Position numbers and translations under genes: made by a program. From Botryllus schlosseri (Eukaryota > Chordata > Ascidiacea > Stolidobranchia > Styelidae): a stretch of DNA of 20,054 bases. Below, in pieces: positions 1 through 9,955 of this stretch (positions are counted from its first letter, which is position 1; every line of letters begins with the position of its first letter). The notes beneath the pieces are model-generated. The model saw only the letters and a program-made list of their open reading frames with translations. It was not told where the DNA came from and did no database searches. The DNA lies in assembly GCA_000444245.1 (NCBI GenBank), contig KE605889.1, forward strand, positions 1-20,054. Direction: 5' to 3'.

Positions 1-93
1 CGCGGAAAATATTTCAGTTCACTGGAGCGTCGCGCCCCGTTCAGATGCTTCCACCCCGCCCAAGGGGGCACGTCCCCAGTTTAAGAATCACCG
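1..93 (-). mobile_element. End of a hAT-like element, cut by the window edge
   Basis: Read on the minus strand from position 93, the sequence CGGTGATTCTTAAACTGGGG differs at two positions from the CAGTGGTTCTTAAACTGGGG terminus common to many hAT/Charlie-type elements. It is followed by the usual GC-rich subterminal stretch (GTGCCCCCTTGGGCGGGG). Only this end is in the window, so the TSD and the element's length cannot be tested. Confidence 0.45.
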
Positions 94-220
94 GTTTAGC
101 CTATATTTTAATTAACAAAGTTTTCTGTCGCTACTGAAGTATGGGAAACAGTTCAGCGTGACTGAATTATCTAGTTATAACGCAGCACGCATATAACACC
201 GATGTAAATAGGCTAATTAT

Positions 221-1217
221 TAGGGATGGTGTGAACGTGAGGTTCACGTTCGCGTTCTGTGTGTGAACCTCGGAAATTGAGAGGTTCGCGTTCACAACAG
301 AACCTTGGTAGGTTCTGCACTGTGAACCTTTTTGGTAAATTGTAATTTGCACTTCATTATAAGATCTTTGGTTCAAACTTATTGCATTTCAACTGCAGGT
401 CACTCTATGCATGGCGCTGGTAGCATAAAAAATCAACACTAAACGAGCATGCACCTTGACAACCTTAAAAGTTTTACTTGCTTTTTTATACAAAAACTTT
501 CTCGAAATATTCAGCTTTCCGTTTGTGAATATTCAGTGACTCTCTGCTGTGAGCTTGAACCCCAATCACACAACATCACTAGCGATATACGTAGTCAGCG
601 AATGGTGCTTATGCAACCAATCAATGACATTGATATCGTTTTCTGATATAAAAATCAAACGGGCGTACGGGGTCAATCTTGACTTCATATCTTTACTGTA
701 TCATTAAAACCAAATCCGTGCGATTAAGGTGCTGGCTACTGCTGTATAACTTGTTGTTTACGGTATCGGTAGCGAGTATAGAAACCCGTTTTATACTCTG
801 TGCAATATCAATGTAGCAATACTCAGACTCCGAAGTCCGAACACATTGTCCAGTCTGGCTAAGACCGTTAAGGCGTAAGCTTATATTCCCTAGCAAGTCC
901 TCGTCGAAATTGTTGGCAAAGCGACGTAATGTATTGATTTTATGCGATTATTCTATCCTTTGATTACCGCGGTTGATACATTTAGCGACGTTTAGAACGC
1001 CAATATGTACTTCTGTAATGTGACATTATGTGGCCCGAGTCTTCGCTAGGTATCGTGTACAGTAATATAGGCTATCATTTCATTGAAAGACATGGTTAGA
1101 ATTAGCAATATGACGTCACGTGACGTCACGAGGTTCACGTTCGTGTTCACACAGAACCTTTCAAAAAGGTTCGCGTTCACACGAACCTGAACATTTCAGA
1201 GGTTCACACCATCCCTA
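221..1217. mobile_element. Non-autonomous hAT element, 997 bp, with 8-bp target-site duplication
   Basis: The ends are TAGGGATGGTGTGAAC (221) and its inverse GTTCACACCATCCCTA ending at 1217. Both are flanked by an identical 8-bp duplication CTAATTAT (213-220 and 1218-1225), diagnostic of hAT transposition. Inside each end is a cluster of subterminal motifs of the type GGTTCACGTTC, GTGAACC and AGAACCTT in both orientations, the usual layout of transposase binding sites. The middle (about 350-1090) has only short open frames and no transposase similarity I can recognise, so the element depends on an autonomous relative. A double CRE palindrome lies at 1111-1128. Confidence 0.9.
1111..1128. promoter_or_regulatory. 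Perfect 18-bp palindrome with two CRE-like sites around an E-box
   Basis: TGACGTCACGTGACGTCA reads the same on both strands. It contains two full TGACGTCA (CREB/ATF-type) sites at 1111-1118 and 1121-1128, with CACGTG (E-box) spanning 1117-1122. It lies just inside the right end of the 997-bp hAT element. Binding function is inference; the palindrome itself is seen. Confidence 0.4.
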
Positions 1218-1361
1218 CTAATTATCACATGTGGTGACTGTTTACTAAGGCCTTAAGGCCCCTCATCGTCATCCTGGTTCGTACCGGATTTTCAATGGTG
1301 CGACGAATAAATGATTGATTAATTGACTATTTTATGTTGTGATTGTCAGGTTTCCATGAAA

Positions 1362-1474
1362 ATGTAATTGAGATTGTAATTGAGCAAAATTTTGATCAAA
1401 TTACAATTAAAATTACAATTACAATTACAAAAACTGTAATTAGTTACATTCAGCTCAATTACAAATTACAATTG
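1362..1474. repeat. TTACAATT-rich imperfect inverted repeat
   Basis: The left arm TGTAATTGAGATTGTAATTG (from 1363) and right arm CTCAATTACAAATTACAATT (from 1454) are imperfect inverses. Between them are several direct ACAATTA units and the palindrome TTTGATCAAA. It looks like a decayed foldback element or AT-rich satellite-like repeat; no target duplication was identified. Confidence 0.5.
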
Positions 1475-1670
1475 ATCCAACTCTGGTGGTGAATAGCCTA
1501 ATATTTTTAAGCTAATTAGGCCTACGCACTGGTACGTTTGAGTAAACAGGACAACGGTAACGAGTAAGAAAGCTCTCGTAACGTTTAAGTAACAATTTGT
1601 GAAGTGACACCGTACTGTCAGACCTGCGACATTCAATCATCAATAATCATATCAAAACATCAAATCAAAA

Positions 1671-1727
1671 ATTTTCCACTTCAATAACTTCTCTTCTACT
1701 GGTCGGAATTGAGTTGATTTTGAAAGG
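1671..1727. repeat. Fragment of the dispersed 'CAATAACTTCGCTTCT' repeat family
   Basis: The stretch TTCAATAACTTCTCTTCTAC, continuing with TGGTCGGAATTGAG, is a diverged copy of sequence found twice in the flippase introns (near 15721 on the same strand; reversed near 15455, 15600 and 16277). No ends or target duplication are visible here. The rest of 1226-1868 shows no gene. Confidence 0.5.
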
Positions 1728-1868
1728 TAACCTAAACATTTCATGAGCCAGCTAGTAAAATTGGAAAAAAATATTGTTTTTGAACAACCCTACCGCATAC
1801 TGCTCACTCCACCCCAGAGCGATAGATTCAGGGTATATTCACACCGGACACTGTAAATTGTTGTTAAT

Positions 1869-2292
1869 TAGGGTTGCATTTAAAACAAACGGTGTTTAAA
1901 ACACGATGTTTAAAACATACTTTAAACAGTGTTTTAAACAAAGACCTTTTTTTAAAAAATGTATTTTTTTAGTTGTAAAATTATGCCATAATTGTGTAAA
2001 TACTTTCCAAAAAACATGTTGTATGAGCCTACGGACAATTACCACCCGATATAGCCGACGTATATCGATATGGGAGGGTTGGAACCCTCAAATTAGTCGG
2101 TTAAACAGCAATAGTACAGATATTTCGTCAAAGGAGCTATATTTACCCTGTTTTCAATTTTCAATATCAATCAACTATGACGTCATTATTTAAAATCCGT
2201 GACGCCGTGGCTTAAAAAACAACAACAATAAAACATGTTTTAAACAAGGGCATGTTTGTTTTGAATTGATTTTTGTTTTAAATGTAACTCTA
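1869..2292 (+). mobile_element. Non-autonomous hAT-like element, family TAGGGTTGCATTTAAAAC, short copy (424 bp)
   Basis: The left end TAGGGTTGCATTTAAAACA and the inverted right end (TAGAGTTACATTTAAAACA on the minus strand) pair over 19 bp with two mismatches. The flanks share TGTTAAT (1862-1868 and 2293-2299), 7 bp. An 8-bp TTGTTAAT with one lost base fits equally well. GTTTTAAA-type motifs are repeated just inside both ends. The interior is homologous to 6193-6742 in reverse orientation, including the tracts around ACATGTTTTAAACAAGG, TGACGTCA and CGGACAATTACC. The 95-residue frame inside is not a recognisable protein. Confidence 0.8.
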
Positions 2293-2299
2293 TGTTAAT

Positions 2300-3087
2300 G
2301 CCGTCATACGATCAGTCGAAAATATGTCGCGCTATGGATGCCTTTGCGATCATACCGGTATAGCATATCACGTCTGGTCAACTCCACGATAAGTAAATTG
2401 CAAAAAGTTAATTGCATCTTCATGTATACGAGAAGCTGCCGGTGAGGCTACTCCGCATGATTCGTTGCATAGGACAGTATGAATCCGGAGAATTTGTAGT
2501 ACGGTGTGCCGTACACACAGTCACACAGTAGGCCTACATGCGAGGCTATACCGAGTTATGGCTGTGCCCTAGGAATCGAGTACTTGATCCGAATGGAGTT
2601 ATTGTAACGATTCGAGTCGATTGTTGGGATATCGCATTTTGTTTACCGAACTTATACGTTTCCTGCCACTAGGACTTAAATTGCCTACACGAATTATGGT
2701 TACAATACTATTTAGTTTCCATACTACCATGCTTAACCCCGTTTCAGACGCGGACTAAGACCTCTACATAGTGCAGCCAATTCTGGGAATCTGAAGATGG
2801 TCGAGCTGCTATGCAAGAAAAACGGTAACCTGAAATCTAGTTACCGTATATTAACCATCAGTTAACTATTACGTGGCATTATCGAATTCAATTGTATGAA
2901 CAGCGCCAACCACGCATCGTCACTGATAACTAACCTAATTACTGTACCCTAATCAAAGGGTAGACTAATTGCTGCGTCGAATACTGGATATGTCCGCATG
3001 CAACACTTGCATTTGAGGATTGAATTTACGTTGGGGTTGAGTTGCTCTTATTTTGTCGCAGGGGTGCGTGTACGTACACATGTATGA
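2300..3087. other. Gene-free stretch, nothing recognised
   Basis: No open frame of note, RNA gene or terminal repeats were seen. It contains TAGGCCTA (2530-2537) and several short AT-rich tracts. Confidence 0.4.
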
Positions 3088-3535
3088 GTGATGAGTCGGG
3101 CGATTTTTTTTGACATGTCAAAAAAAGTCAAAACTAGGTCAAAATTGTAGCGTTAGGTCAAAAAATGTCAAAATGTTTTACAAAGTCACAAAATTTTTGC
3201 AACCTCCAGTTCGTTTGTGTCGTAGATTTTGCACTGTCCGTCAACTTATAGTTTGACATTTTACAGCTTGTGGCCTACTTTATAGGCGTACCGTTGTAGA
3301 CAGCCCATTGTCTGCTCACTGTGAATCATAAACATTCAAATGAAACAAATAGGTTGTCTTGGTGTTATATGTTCAACGTACCGCAATATCCTAACTGAAT
3401 CTAGACTGCGTGGGCATTACATGGTTCTTATACCAAGAAGCGCATTATCAAAAATCGTGATGTATAGACATCATTGTCAGAATAAAGCAAGACGGTGTGT
3501 CACCAGCAGTGTACGCACGCACGAATTGAGTGTTG

Positions 3536-4057
3536 TCAGCCAACAACTGTTACTGTTGAACGTTCTTTCTCCATTCTTGGCAAGCTACTTAGTAATAGGG
3601 TAACCATGCGTCCTCTTTTAAGAGGATTTGTCCTATTTTTTGACTTTTTTGGAAGCGTACTCGGAGGACCCCCTTTGGTCCTCTTTTTTGAGATTTTGTC
3701 CTCATTTTTGAGAATTTAGGTCCAATTTATGGCTAAAATCGACTGGATGTCGTAATTCAGCACCGGAGTAACGCTCAGGCGGGTATTTCGGGAGCTGAGC
3801 GGAGATGAGCTCAGCCTACAACGTGATAGAAATACAGATTTTCGGGCGCTGGGCGAGAAAGTTGACCTTTTTTTAGTCAACCGACCCCAACGTGGGAAAA
3901 ATTACCACATTTTCCTCCGGTTTTGAAATTTTGAAAAAGTGTCCTCTTTTCAGGTTTCCAAAATATGGTAACCCTACTTAGTAAGGACAGACACTTTCTA
4001 CCCGAGAACGTAGGAAAGTATCTTTCGTTGTGCTACAACAAATTTCATAATACGTGA
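3536..4057 (+). pseudogene. hAT transposase C-terminal (dimerisation) remnant, split by a nested element
   Basis: On the plus strand, 3537-3595 encodes CQPTTVTVERSFSILGKLL and the start of the next codon. The frame resumes after the nested element, with LSKDRHFLPENVGKYLSLC, YNKFHNT and a TGA. The pattern ERSFSxLxxLLSxxRxxLxPENVxxYLxL is the conserved end of hAT transposases (family knowledge). Upstream sequence back to 3360 shows no convincing transposase, so the N-terminal BED finger and catalytic domain have been deleted. Confidence 0.8.
3596..3976. mobile_element. Nested non-autonomous hAT element, 381 bp (TAGGGTAACCAT family)
   Basis: The ends TAGGGTAACCAT (3596) and ATGGTAACCCTA (to 3976) are inverse with one mismatch, flanked by the 8-bp duplication CTTAGTAA (3588-3595, 3977-3984). 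The subterminal sequence carries repeated GTCCTCTTTT and GAGGAC motifs, a widespread style of hAT end. There is no coding capacity. It lies inside the transposase remnant of 3096-4258 and is therefore younger than that insertion. A lone related end lies at 16608-16619. Confidence 0.92.
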
Positions 4058-4320
4058 TGTCCCTACTGGAATTCCTCAGATAGGGTCAGATTTAAAATAA
4101 AGTTTTTTCATGTGAAAATTTGTCAGTTTTGAGTCAAAAAAGTTTTTTCAGGCTAAACTACTTCGTAAGGACGGACAGTTCTTTGGTCAGCAAATGTCAA
4201 AATTTTGATTTTGTAGGTCAAAATCTTCAGATGTTTAGGTAAAAAAAAAATCGCCCCAGTGATGAGCGATCGACTGATCGCATTTGCAAAATGAAAATAT
4301 ATCTGTTTTCGCACACTCAG

Positions 4321-4548
4321 ACCGCAGTCATCTCCAGAGCTCACAGAATTTATTGATGTTGATTACAGTTCAATTAACTGCAAGGACACTGTCGGGAAAA
4401 ACTCCTCTTCAATACGCCGCGAACTCGAAGTCGGACAGGGCTGAGATATGCAAGAACATCATTGAATCCATGAAAGCTAATAGATCCATAAAAGAAAGCG
4501 AACTCTTCGAAGATATCAAGGACGCACTCTTTATTGCTGTGGAGAAGG
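4321..4548 (+). pseudogene. Ankyrin-repeat-like exon or pseudoexon with one frame change
   Basis: After an acceptor-like CTGTTTTCGCACACTCAG, one frame reads PQSSPELTEFIDVDYSSINC and KDTVGK. A second frame, one base over, continues TPLQYAANSKSDRAEICKNI, IESMKANRSIKESELFEDIK and DALFIAVEKG, up to a good donor (AAGG|GTGAGG). GKTPLQYAA is the ankyrin helix signature. The INCKDxxGKTxLQ...DALFxA order recalls the ankyrin region of TRPC channels, but this is weak. The frames meet in a five-A run (4397-4401), where one extra base separates them: a pseudogene, or a sequence error in a live exon. No neighbouring exons were found. The 1163-bp hAT element ends 62 bp upstream. Confidence 0.45.
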
Positions 4549-4995
4549 GTGAGGGTTTTACTCATATTTACAGCATTGTCTGATGTCATTTTTGATTCTT
4601 GCTCTTCCTTGCATGCATTATGGAGATATTGATGTCGACATTGAATGTGTAGGCCTACGCTGTACAGTGTATGAAGCAGGGATAGGTAACGCCAGTCCAG
4701 CAGGCTATATCTGGTCTGCAAGCTGTTCTGATCCCACCCTTCCCGAGAAGCTCTTTGTGTTCGCACCCAATCAATTCGCGACACAATTTCAGTTCGGCTG
4801 GTGTATTCGAACCGTTGCAATTGTCTCTCAGTCATAATATTCCATTTTATCAGGGCGTGGTGAAACATTGGTACCAGTAACGCAGTGAAAAAATGGAATC
4901 CCATCCGCTGAGACATGTGACGAGTAGCGAAGGGGTGTCTTCCACCGACTGCGGTCGATCGTGTGCCGTCTGTATCGCGTAGCGCAGGATGTATT
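4549..4995. other. Gene-free stretch right of the ankyrin-like exon
   Basis: If the ankyrin-like exon is real this is its intron; I tried but could not find an in-phase next exon. TAGGCCTA occurs at 4651-4658. A 209-residue antisense frame crosses this region and the exon but resembles no family. Confidence 0.35.
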
Positions 4996-5003
4996 GTATA
5001 CAC

Positions 5004-5812
5004 CAGTGGTTCTCAACCTTTATGTGTTCGAGGACCCCTTTCGGACCGTCGCGGACCCCGCGGACCCCCACAAAGTTCCAGTTCAAATTTAGCTCAATTG
5101 TCGTGCAATCGTCATCTGTCTCGCGCAAATAATAACTGTGGGCTTAGTGATAAACAGCAACAAAATGACTTTTCTTGAAAATAAGATCATACTATTCATG
5201 TAGAAATGGGGTCGACTTCTATTATTTCAAAGCGAATTTTGCATCTGCATTTCTTGAAATACGTGGTCGTGTCTTGAAAATACGCTCCTTCGATTTGATA
5301 TGAACGGGTGCATGCCCTAATTCCATTTCCATTTCCACTGGTGGCGAATGTAATATTAACGCGTAACGCTTCCGACGACACATTTGGGTATGATCGCAAC
5401 AAACATGCCACCAAAATTGACAAACAATATTTTTATTGAACGTATAACGTCAAGCCTGGTCATTTCTATCTAGCAACTAATCTTGAAGTTATTATGGAAA
5501 AATGGTTATGTATATCATAGAAACAAATGAATTTTTGTAAACATTTTCAAGTCACTGTGATTGACCTTACTTATCCGACAAACATGTCTAAACAGCAAAA
5601 TGTTTGTATCAGTAGGCTATTAACAATTTAGCAATTAAAATGAGTATGCATAGTAGGATATTTCATTTCAGATGGCCATTATGTTGACGGGAGCTCTGGA
5701 GTTCTACTATAGTAATGAAGCACAACTTCCTCCTGATTCTCCGAATTAAAAAAAATACAAAATAGGTTATCAACTATTTTGACGCTTCGCGGACCCCCTG
5801 GAAATGCTTCGC
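5004..5812 (+). mobile_element. hAT/Charlie-like element with left end CAGTGGTTCTCAACC; right end truncated
   Basis: The left terminus CAGTGGTTCTCAACCTTTAT, followed by GAGGACCCC, GTCGCGGACCCC and GCGGACCCCCAC, is a classic hAT (Charlie-type) end. The right part contains the usual inner partner GCTTCGCGGACCCCCTGG (about 5783-5800), but the terminal inverted repeat is missing beyond about 5812. The left flank GTATACAC has a near match GTGTACAC at 5836-5843, which is not convincing because the sequence there is itself a GTGTAC-rich palindrome. No transposase coding is seen inside. Confidence 0.65.
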
Positions 5813-6184
5813 GCTACACTTGTACACGGTGTACAGTGTACACAGGTTACTCGTCGTCAGCGGATCCAAGTAAAAGCGATGTTTTACAAAAGCGTAGAAC
5901 GATAGCGAACGGTTGTGTCATTACACACCAATCCCGGTCAGTGGTGAAATGACCGCGGAGGTCGGACGACTGTAATTACTAAACAACAACCACAGCAACG
6001 GATGGACTAAGTATATATATCGAGATCGATTTAATGAAATATATCTGAATGTCGTTTTGCCGATTCGCTTAAAGCTTACGAAGGAACGTGAATGCTTTCA
6101 CGCCTCGTATTATCACAATTCCAAAGAAGACCAATCTCAGTAGCCTGTTGTGAATACCGCATAGTCACCAACAACATGCAAAGT
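5813..6184. other. Gene-free stretch, nothing recognised
   Basis: It holds a GTGTACAC-rich imperfect palindrome (about 5818-5843) and a short TATATATAT run near 6013. No coding or RNA gene was seen. Confidence 0.35.
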
Positions 6185-6192
6185 AGCACAGC

Positions 6193-6742
6193 CAGGGTTG
6201 CATTTAAAAGAAAAATATATTATTAAAACACACACGTTTAAAACATGGCCCTTGTTTAAAACATGTTTTTTTATTGTTTGTTTTTGTTTTTAGCCACGAC
6301 GACACGAATTTTTGAATTGTGACGTCGCATGGATTGACATTGACAACTGAGAATATATATACGGTAAATTTGGCTCCTTCGACGAAATGGGCTTCCAACC
6401 GCTGTCATAAGCAGACCAAAAATATCTTTAACGGTCGGCGGTCTTCATCATCAGAACACCCATTCCGTATCAATGATCCACATCTACATGCTACAACTGT
6501 TGCAGCGACGACGATTACGAGGATTTCAGCCAATCCACATCGTATAGACGTCAACTATATTGGGTGCAAATCGTCCGTAGGCGCATACTACAAGTTTTCT
6601 CGAAAGTATTTACGCATTATGACATAATTCGAAAACGTTTCAAAAGGCACAATATTTTCTGTAAGGGCATTTGTTTAAAACACCGTTCAAACATTTTATA
6701 GACAAGTCTTTTAAAACACCGTCTGTTTTAAATGCAACGCTA
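6193..6742 (-). mobile_element. Non-autonomous hAT-like element, family TAGGGTTGCATTTAAAAC, long copy (550 bp)
   Basis: The left end CAGGGTTGCATTTAAAA (6193) and inverted right end TAGCGTTGCATTTAAAACA (to 6742) are flanked by an 8-bp duplication with one mismatch (AGCACAGC 6185-6192; AGCACAAC 6743-6750). It aligns in reverse orientation with 1869-2292 over most of its length: CCCTTGTTTAAAACATGTTT, GTGACGTC, GTAAATTTGGCTCCTTCGACG and CGTCCGTAGGCGCATAC all have clear partners. A central stretch of roughly 130 bp (about 6395-6550) has little counterpart in the short copy. No transposase is encoded. Confidence 0.82.
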
Positions 6743-6750
6743 AGCACAAC

Positions 6751-8253
6751 CGTGGGAATGATTGGTAATTCTCTACGTTGGTCTGCGTATATATACCGTA
6801 TACCATATCCTAGTCCGCCCGTTGCAATGACAATACTTTGCAGGCAAGACCAACCTTGAGCTGTCAATAAGGTATTTTCGCAATTTTAGTAATGGCCGAA
6901 TTGAACACACTCCCATCCGAAATTGTCCATGCTGCATCATTGCCACTGTTGTATAGCAATCTAAATCGAATATGAGTGACGACTTTTAATGGCCGCATTC
7001 CGCCCATCCCGTACTACATGGTCGTGCTGTTATAGATAACTAACCTACGTATAGATGTGCACTTCGCGGTTGCACGGTTGAGCAGTGCGGCAACCAGTGA
7101 CCCCTATAAATCGGCATTATCGCGAACAATGGCAACGCAGTGGTGGGTCATTGTTAATTTTTAAATGCGATTTTGGGGTAGTTGCGATGCCGCGGACCGA
7201 TTATAACGCACATGTTTAGAATCAGTACGATATTAGCTTTCGTTCAAGACCGCTTTTACTAAATTTTTGCATTCGAGTTTTAAACAATAAGAATACCATA
7301 ACTGGTTACGAAGCTACCATAAATTGCTCGAGCTATTTGATTACTCACTCAACCGTGAGTCCCGTGTTTCGCATCTCTTCGTACGTTAGTTGACTGTATA
7401 GTGATATAGGTGTATTACGGTTTAAATTTACGTATGCACTGTACAGTTACAGTGTTGAATGTTCATCATCATTTTTATTTACTTTTTCATTGGTGAAGAA
7501 ATACACGCATATCTATCTCCCGCTGTTAAAAAGTTTTCCACCTGTGACTAAAACTATTAGGAGTTGAAATTCGTATCCGCCTGTCCCCATTCTGGTATGG
7601 TCAGTATGCTACATTATTTTTACCCGTTGCCTATTTGTTTTAGGACACAAGAAGACTACTAAAGTATGTCTTAAAGAAATCTACTTGTTACCGAAGTCTA
7701 GCAAGAATGAGAAAGAAATAGTAATCTGGAAATATAGGTAGGCCATGTTAAATTTACGATTTGGAATGAGAGTACATCGTTGTCTATGAGACGGGTTCAG
7801 CAACTCATCCAATCTCTATTTATGATATGTTAAAGGAGCACTGCGCTCTGAATAAGATGTGGCCTCAAATTAAACTTCAATGTTTTAAAAAACATTTTTT
7901 GAGAGCAGCCATTCTCCTCAGCTAGCCACCGCATTGGAGGTGCAGCTGAAGAATTTCAACGAAAGGTTACCATCCCATCTAGCTATCGCAATGGCATCGA
8001 AATCACGCATCATCGTCGCTCAACCCCAAGCGAATTTTTGGCACGCATTTGTAGACTGTTGCCCATACTCGACGCGATCAAGACATTGAAAGGATTTTTA
8101 GATAGTTCCCTACATAATATCGACTAAAAACTATGTCTTACGAATGTACGATAGAGGCTATACTGGCGCTCCGCAGACGACGTTTATCTTATTTCGCTGT
8201 GACCCTATTTGTGTTTGAAGTTTTCCATAAAGAATGCGGGTATGCTAAATCTG
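6751..8253. other. Long gene-free stretch, nothing recognised
   Basis: 1.5 kb without a supported gene, RNA or element ends. It includes moderately GC-rich non-repetitive sequence (about 7900-8100) with no frame longer than about 60 codons. Confidence 0.35.
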
Positions 8254-9524
8254 CAGAGGTGGTCAGTAACGAAATATTTCTACATTTTGGAAGTACTCAA
8301 GGATTTTCCTTTACTTCTGGTACTTACTCAAGTGTATCTGATTTTCTCTACTTCTACTTCTACTTCTTGATATTTTGTGATCTACTTACTTACTTTTCGC
8401 TATTTTCAGTTTGTCAAGTAGAAGTAGTTTATTACCCCAATACGAAAGATAGCCTGAGGAATTTCGGGGCTGTTTTCACAGAGTACCAACATTTAATATT
8501 CATAAAAGTCAAGTAAAGCCCACAAATTTTGTCGCGCCTCGCGCACAGTAGTTATGAAGTAACAAGTTTTCACAAAAGTATAAGTGAATATAATTTAGGC
8601 ACCGGATTGCTTGATGCCGCTCACACCGCATTGTCACCCATATCAAATACTTCATCACAGTAAATATGGCCCAACATAACGTTTGAAACTACCGTTTCAC
8701 AATCTAGCAATTACCTATCATATCGCAATCTAGCAGCCCATGACGTGCCCCGCTAATCTGGAAAAGCCGGCTTCTTAACGTTACACCTGTTTTAGCACAT
8801 TTGAAGCTTTACGGACAAAACACATGAAATACAATTTCCGCCATTTAGAAGTGGAATTTGTATTTCACTTTCAATTCCGAGCATCATACTTTGAGTTCTA
8901 ATTACTTTCAGATCTTTTGTCTGCAGAACATAAATGCTGAAGCATAAAAACAAGTGTAGTAATGCCTCTATTTTCCGAAAATAAAGCTACACTAAATATA
9001 AATTTTACGATCCACAATATTTGTTATTAACGTATACTAATAACGCAAAGTGTTGAAACCGTATCAGATACAACTTCTCCGTATTGCTCTTCGCCTAAAC
9101 TTGGAGCCTTATAATATGGGGTAGGGCGCCATGCCATGATACTCTCTAAAACGCGGTCTCTAGTAAACAAAGGGTTAGTATCGAATTTTCATATCAATAC
9201 TATAACATGCATCCCATGATGCGAAACAATGCTTATTCTGTCGAAAATTGATACCCCCAGGGATGCACCAATACGAATCAAGCTCTCTGCACCTTCCGCA
9301 TAGCTCAATCTGCAGCTTTTGACAGTCCATGCCAACGAATTAAGACTGTTTTCAAAACTACTTACTTACTTGAGTATATATAAAGTCAGTCAATTCCACT
9401 TTTACTTCAAGTAGTTTTAGGTCGCTTATGGAAGAAGTACTTCTATTGGTACTTGGGTGGATTTTTTTCGTCGCTATTTCTACTTTTACTTGAGCAGCTT
9501 TCTAGACTACTTTGACCACCTCTG
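8254..9524. mobile_element. Probable hAT-like element with ends CAGAGGTGGTCA / TGACCACCTCTG
   Basis: CAGAGGTGGTCAGTAACG at 8254 and its inverse end TTTGACCACCTCTG (to 9524) match the CAGAGGTGG ends known from several hAT families. Both arms (about 8254-8430 and 9350-9524) are rich in ACTTCTACTT / AAGTAGTAC subterminal units in inverse orientation. The flanks (TAAATCTG and ATGGTAAC) do not match, so there is no target duplication: either it has decayed or the two ends come from different copies. The centre (8440-9340) contains no recognised transposase. Confidence 0.55.
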
Positions 9525-9955
9525 ATGGTAACCCTCTTGTTTTCAGGCTGGCAAATACAATACATACACAATATCACGAACTCCTTAAAGCAGTGTTTTC
9601 GCCCAGTAACAAATAGGCATATTCAGTTTACAAGTTCACCACAATCGATCCTGATAAATTGGCCGATTCTGGTGGTATATTAGTCGTAATCGAAGTAAAT
9701 GTTTTACAGTACATACTTATATCTTCACATCCTGGCAGTGTTATGTTTGGTGCTACCGTCGTCACTATAAAGAATAAGTCAACATGTTACACTGCCTATT
9801 AACATAAGTACCGTTACGGAGTACGAATTCAAACACTGGTTCTCCGTCCACTTTACTCCAATACTAAGTATGGGCCTATCATATCAACCGGCATAACACT
9901 GATGACTTGCCATAGCCTACATATATTTAAACTTTTACTTTCTAGGAGATCTTAC

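Larger units (their letters stand above)
3096..4258 (+). mobile_element. hAT element, 1163 bp, with transposase C-terminus; carries a nested hAT insertion
   Basis: The ends are TCGGGCGATTTTTTTT (3096) and the inverse of TGGGGCGATTTTTTTTTT (to 4258), flanked by the 8-bp duplication GTGATGAG (3088-3095, 4259-4266). Many GTCAAAA units sit inside both ends. Near the right end is coding sequence for the hAT C-terminal dimerisation motif: VERSFSILGKLLS, interrupted at 3595, then resuming at 3977 as SKDRHFLPENVGKYLSLCYN and a stop at 4055-4057. An AATAAA follows at 4096-4101. The catalytic core (RNase H-like DDE region) is absent, so the element has lost most of its transposase and is inactive. The region from 3096 to 3355 aligns with 13952-14180, a short relative. 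Confidence 0.88.

Noticed and set aside
1906-2193. A 95-codon frame inside the short TAGGGTTGCATTT element
   Set aside because: It is made largely of the element's GTTTTAAA-type motifs and is not preserved in the longer copy at 6193-6742.
4374-5003. A 209-codon minus-strand open frame
   Set aside because: It runs antisense through the ankyrin-like exon and into non-coding sequence up to the hAT left end; the product has no recognisable motif and no splice context.
6319-6627. A 102-codon frame inside the long copy of the same family
   Set aside because: No protein similarity, and the homologous copy does not keep the frame.
8133-8516. A 127-codon frame rich in Phe, Tyr and Leu
   Set aside because: The second half is translated CTACTTCTACTT-type subterminal repeat of the CAGAGGTGG element; no gene-like features remain.
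9526-9537. TGGTAACCCTCT next to the CAGAGGTGG element, resembling the TAGGGTAACCAT end
   Set aside because: Only about nine bases agree, with no GTCCTC subterminal sequence and no partner end.
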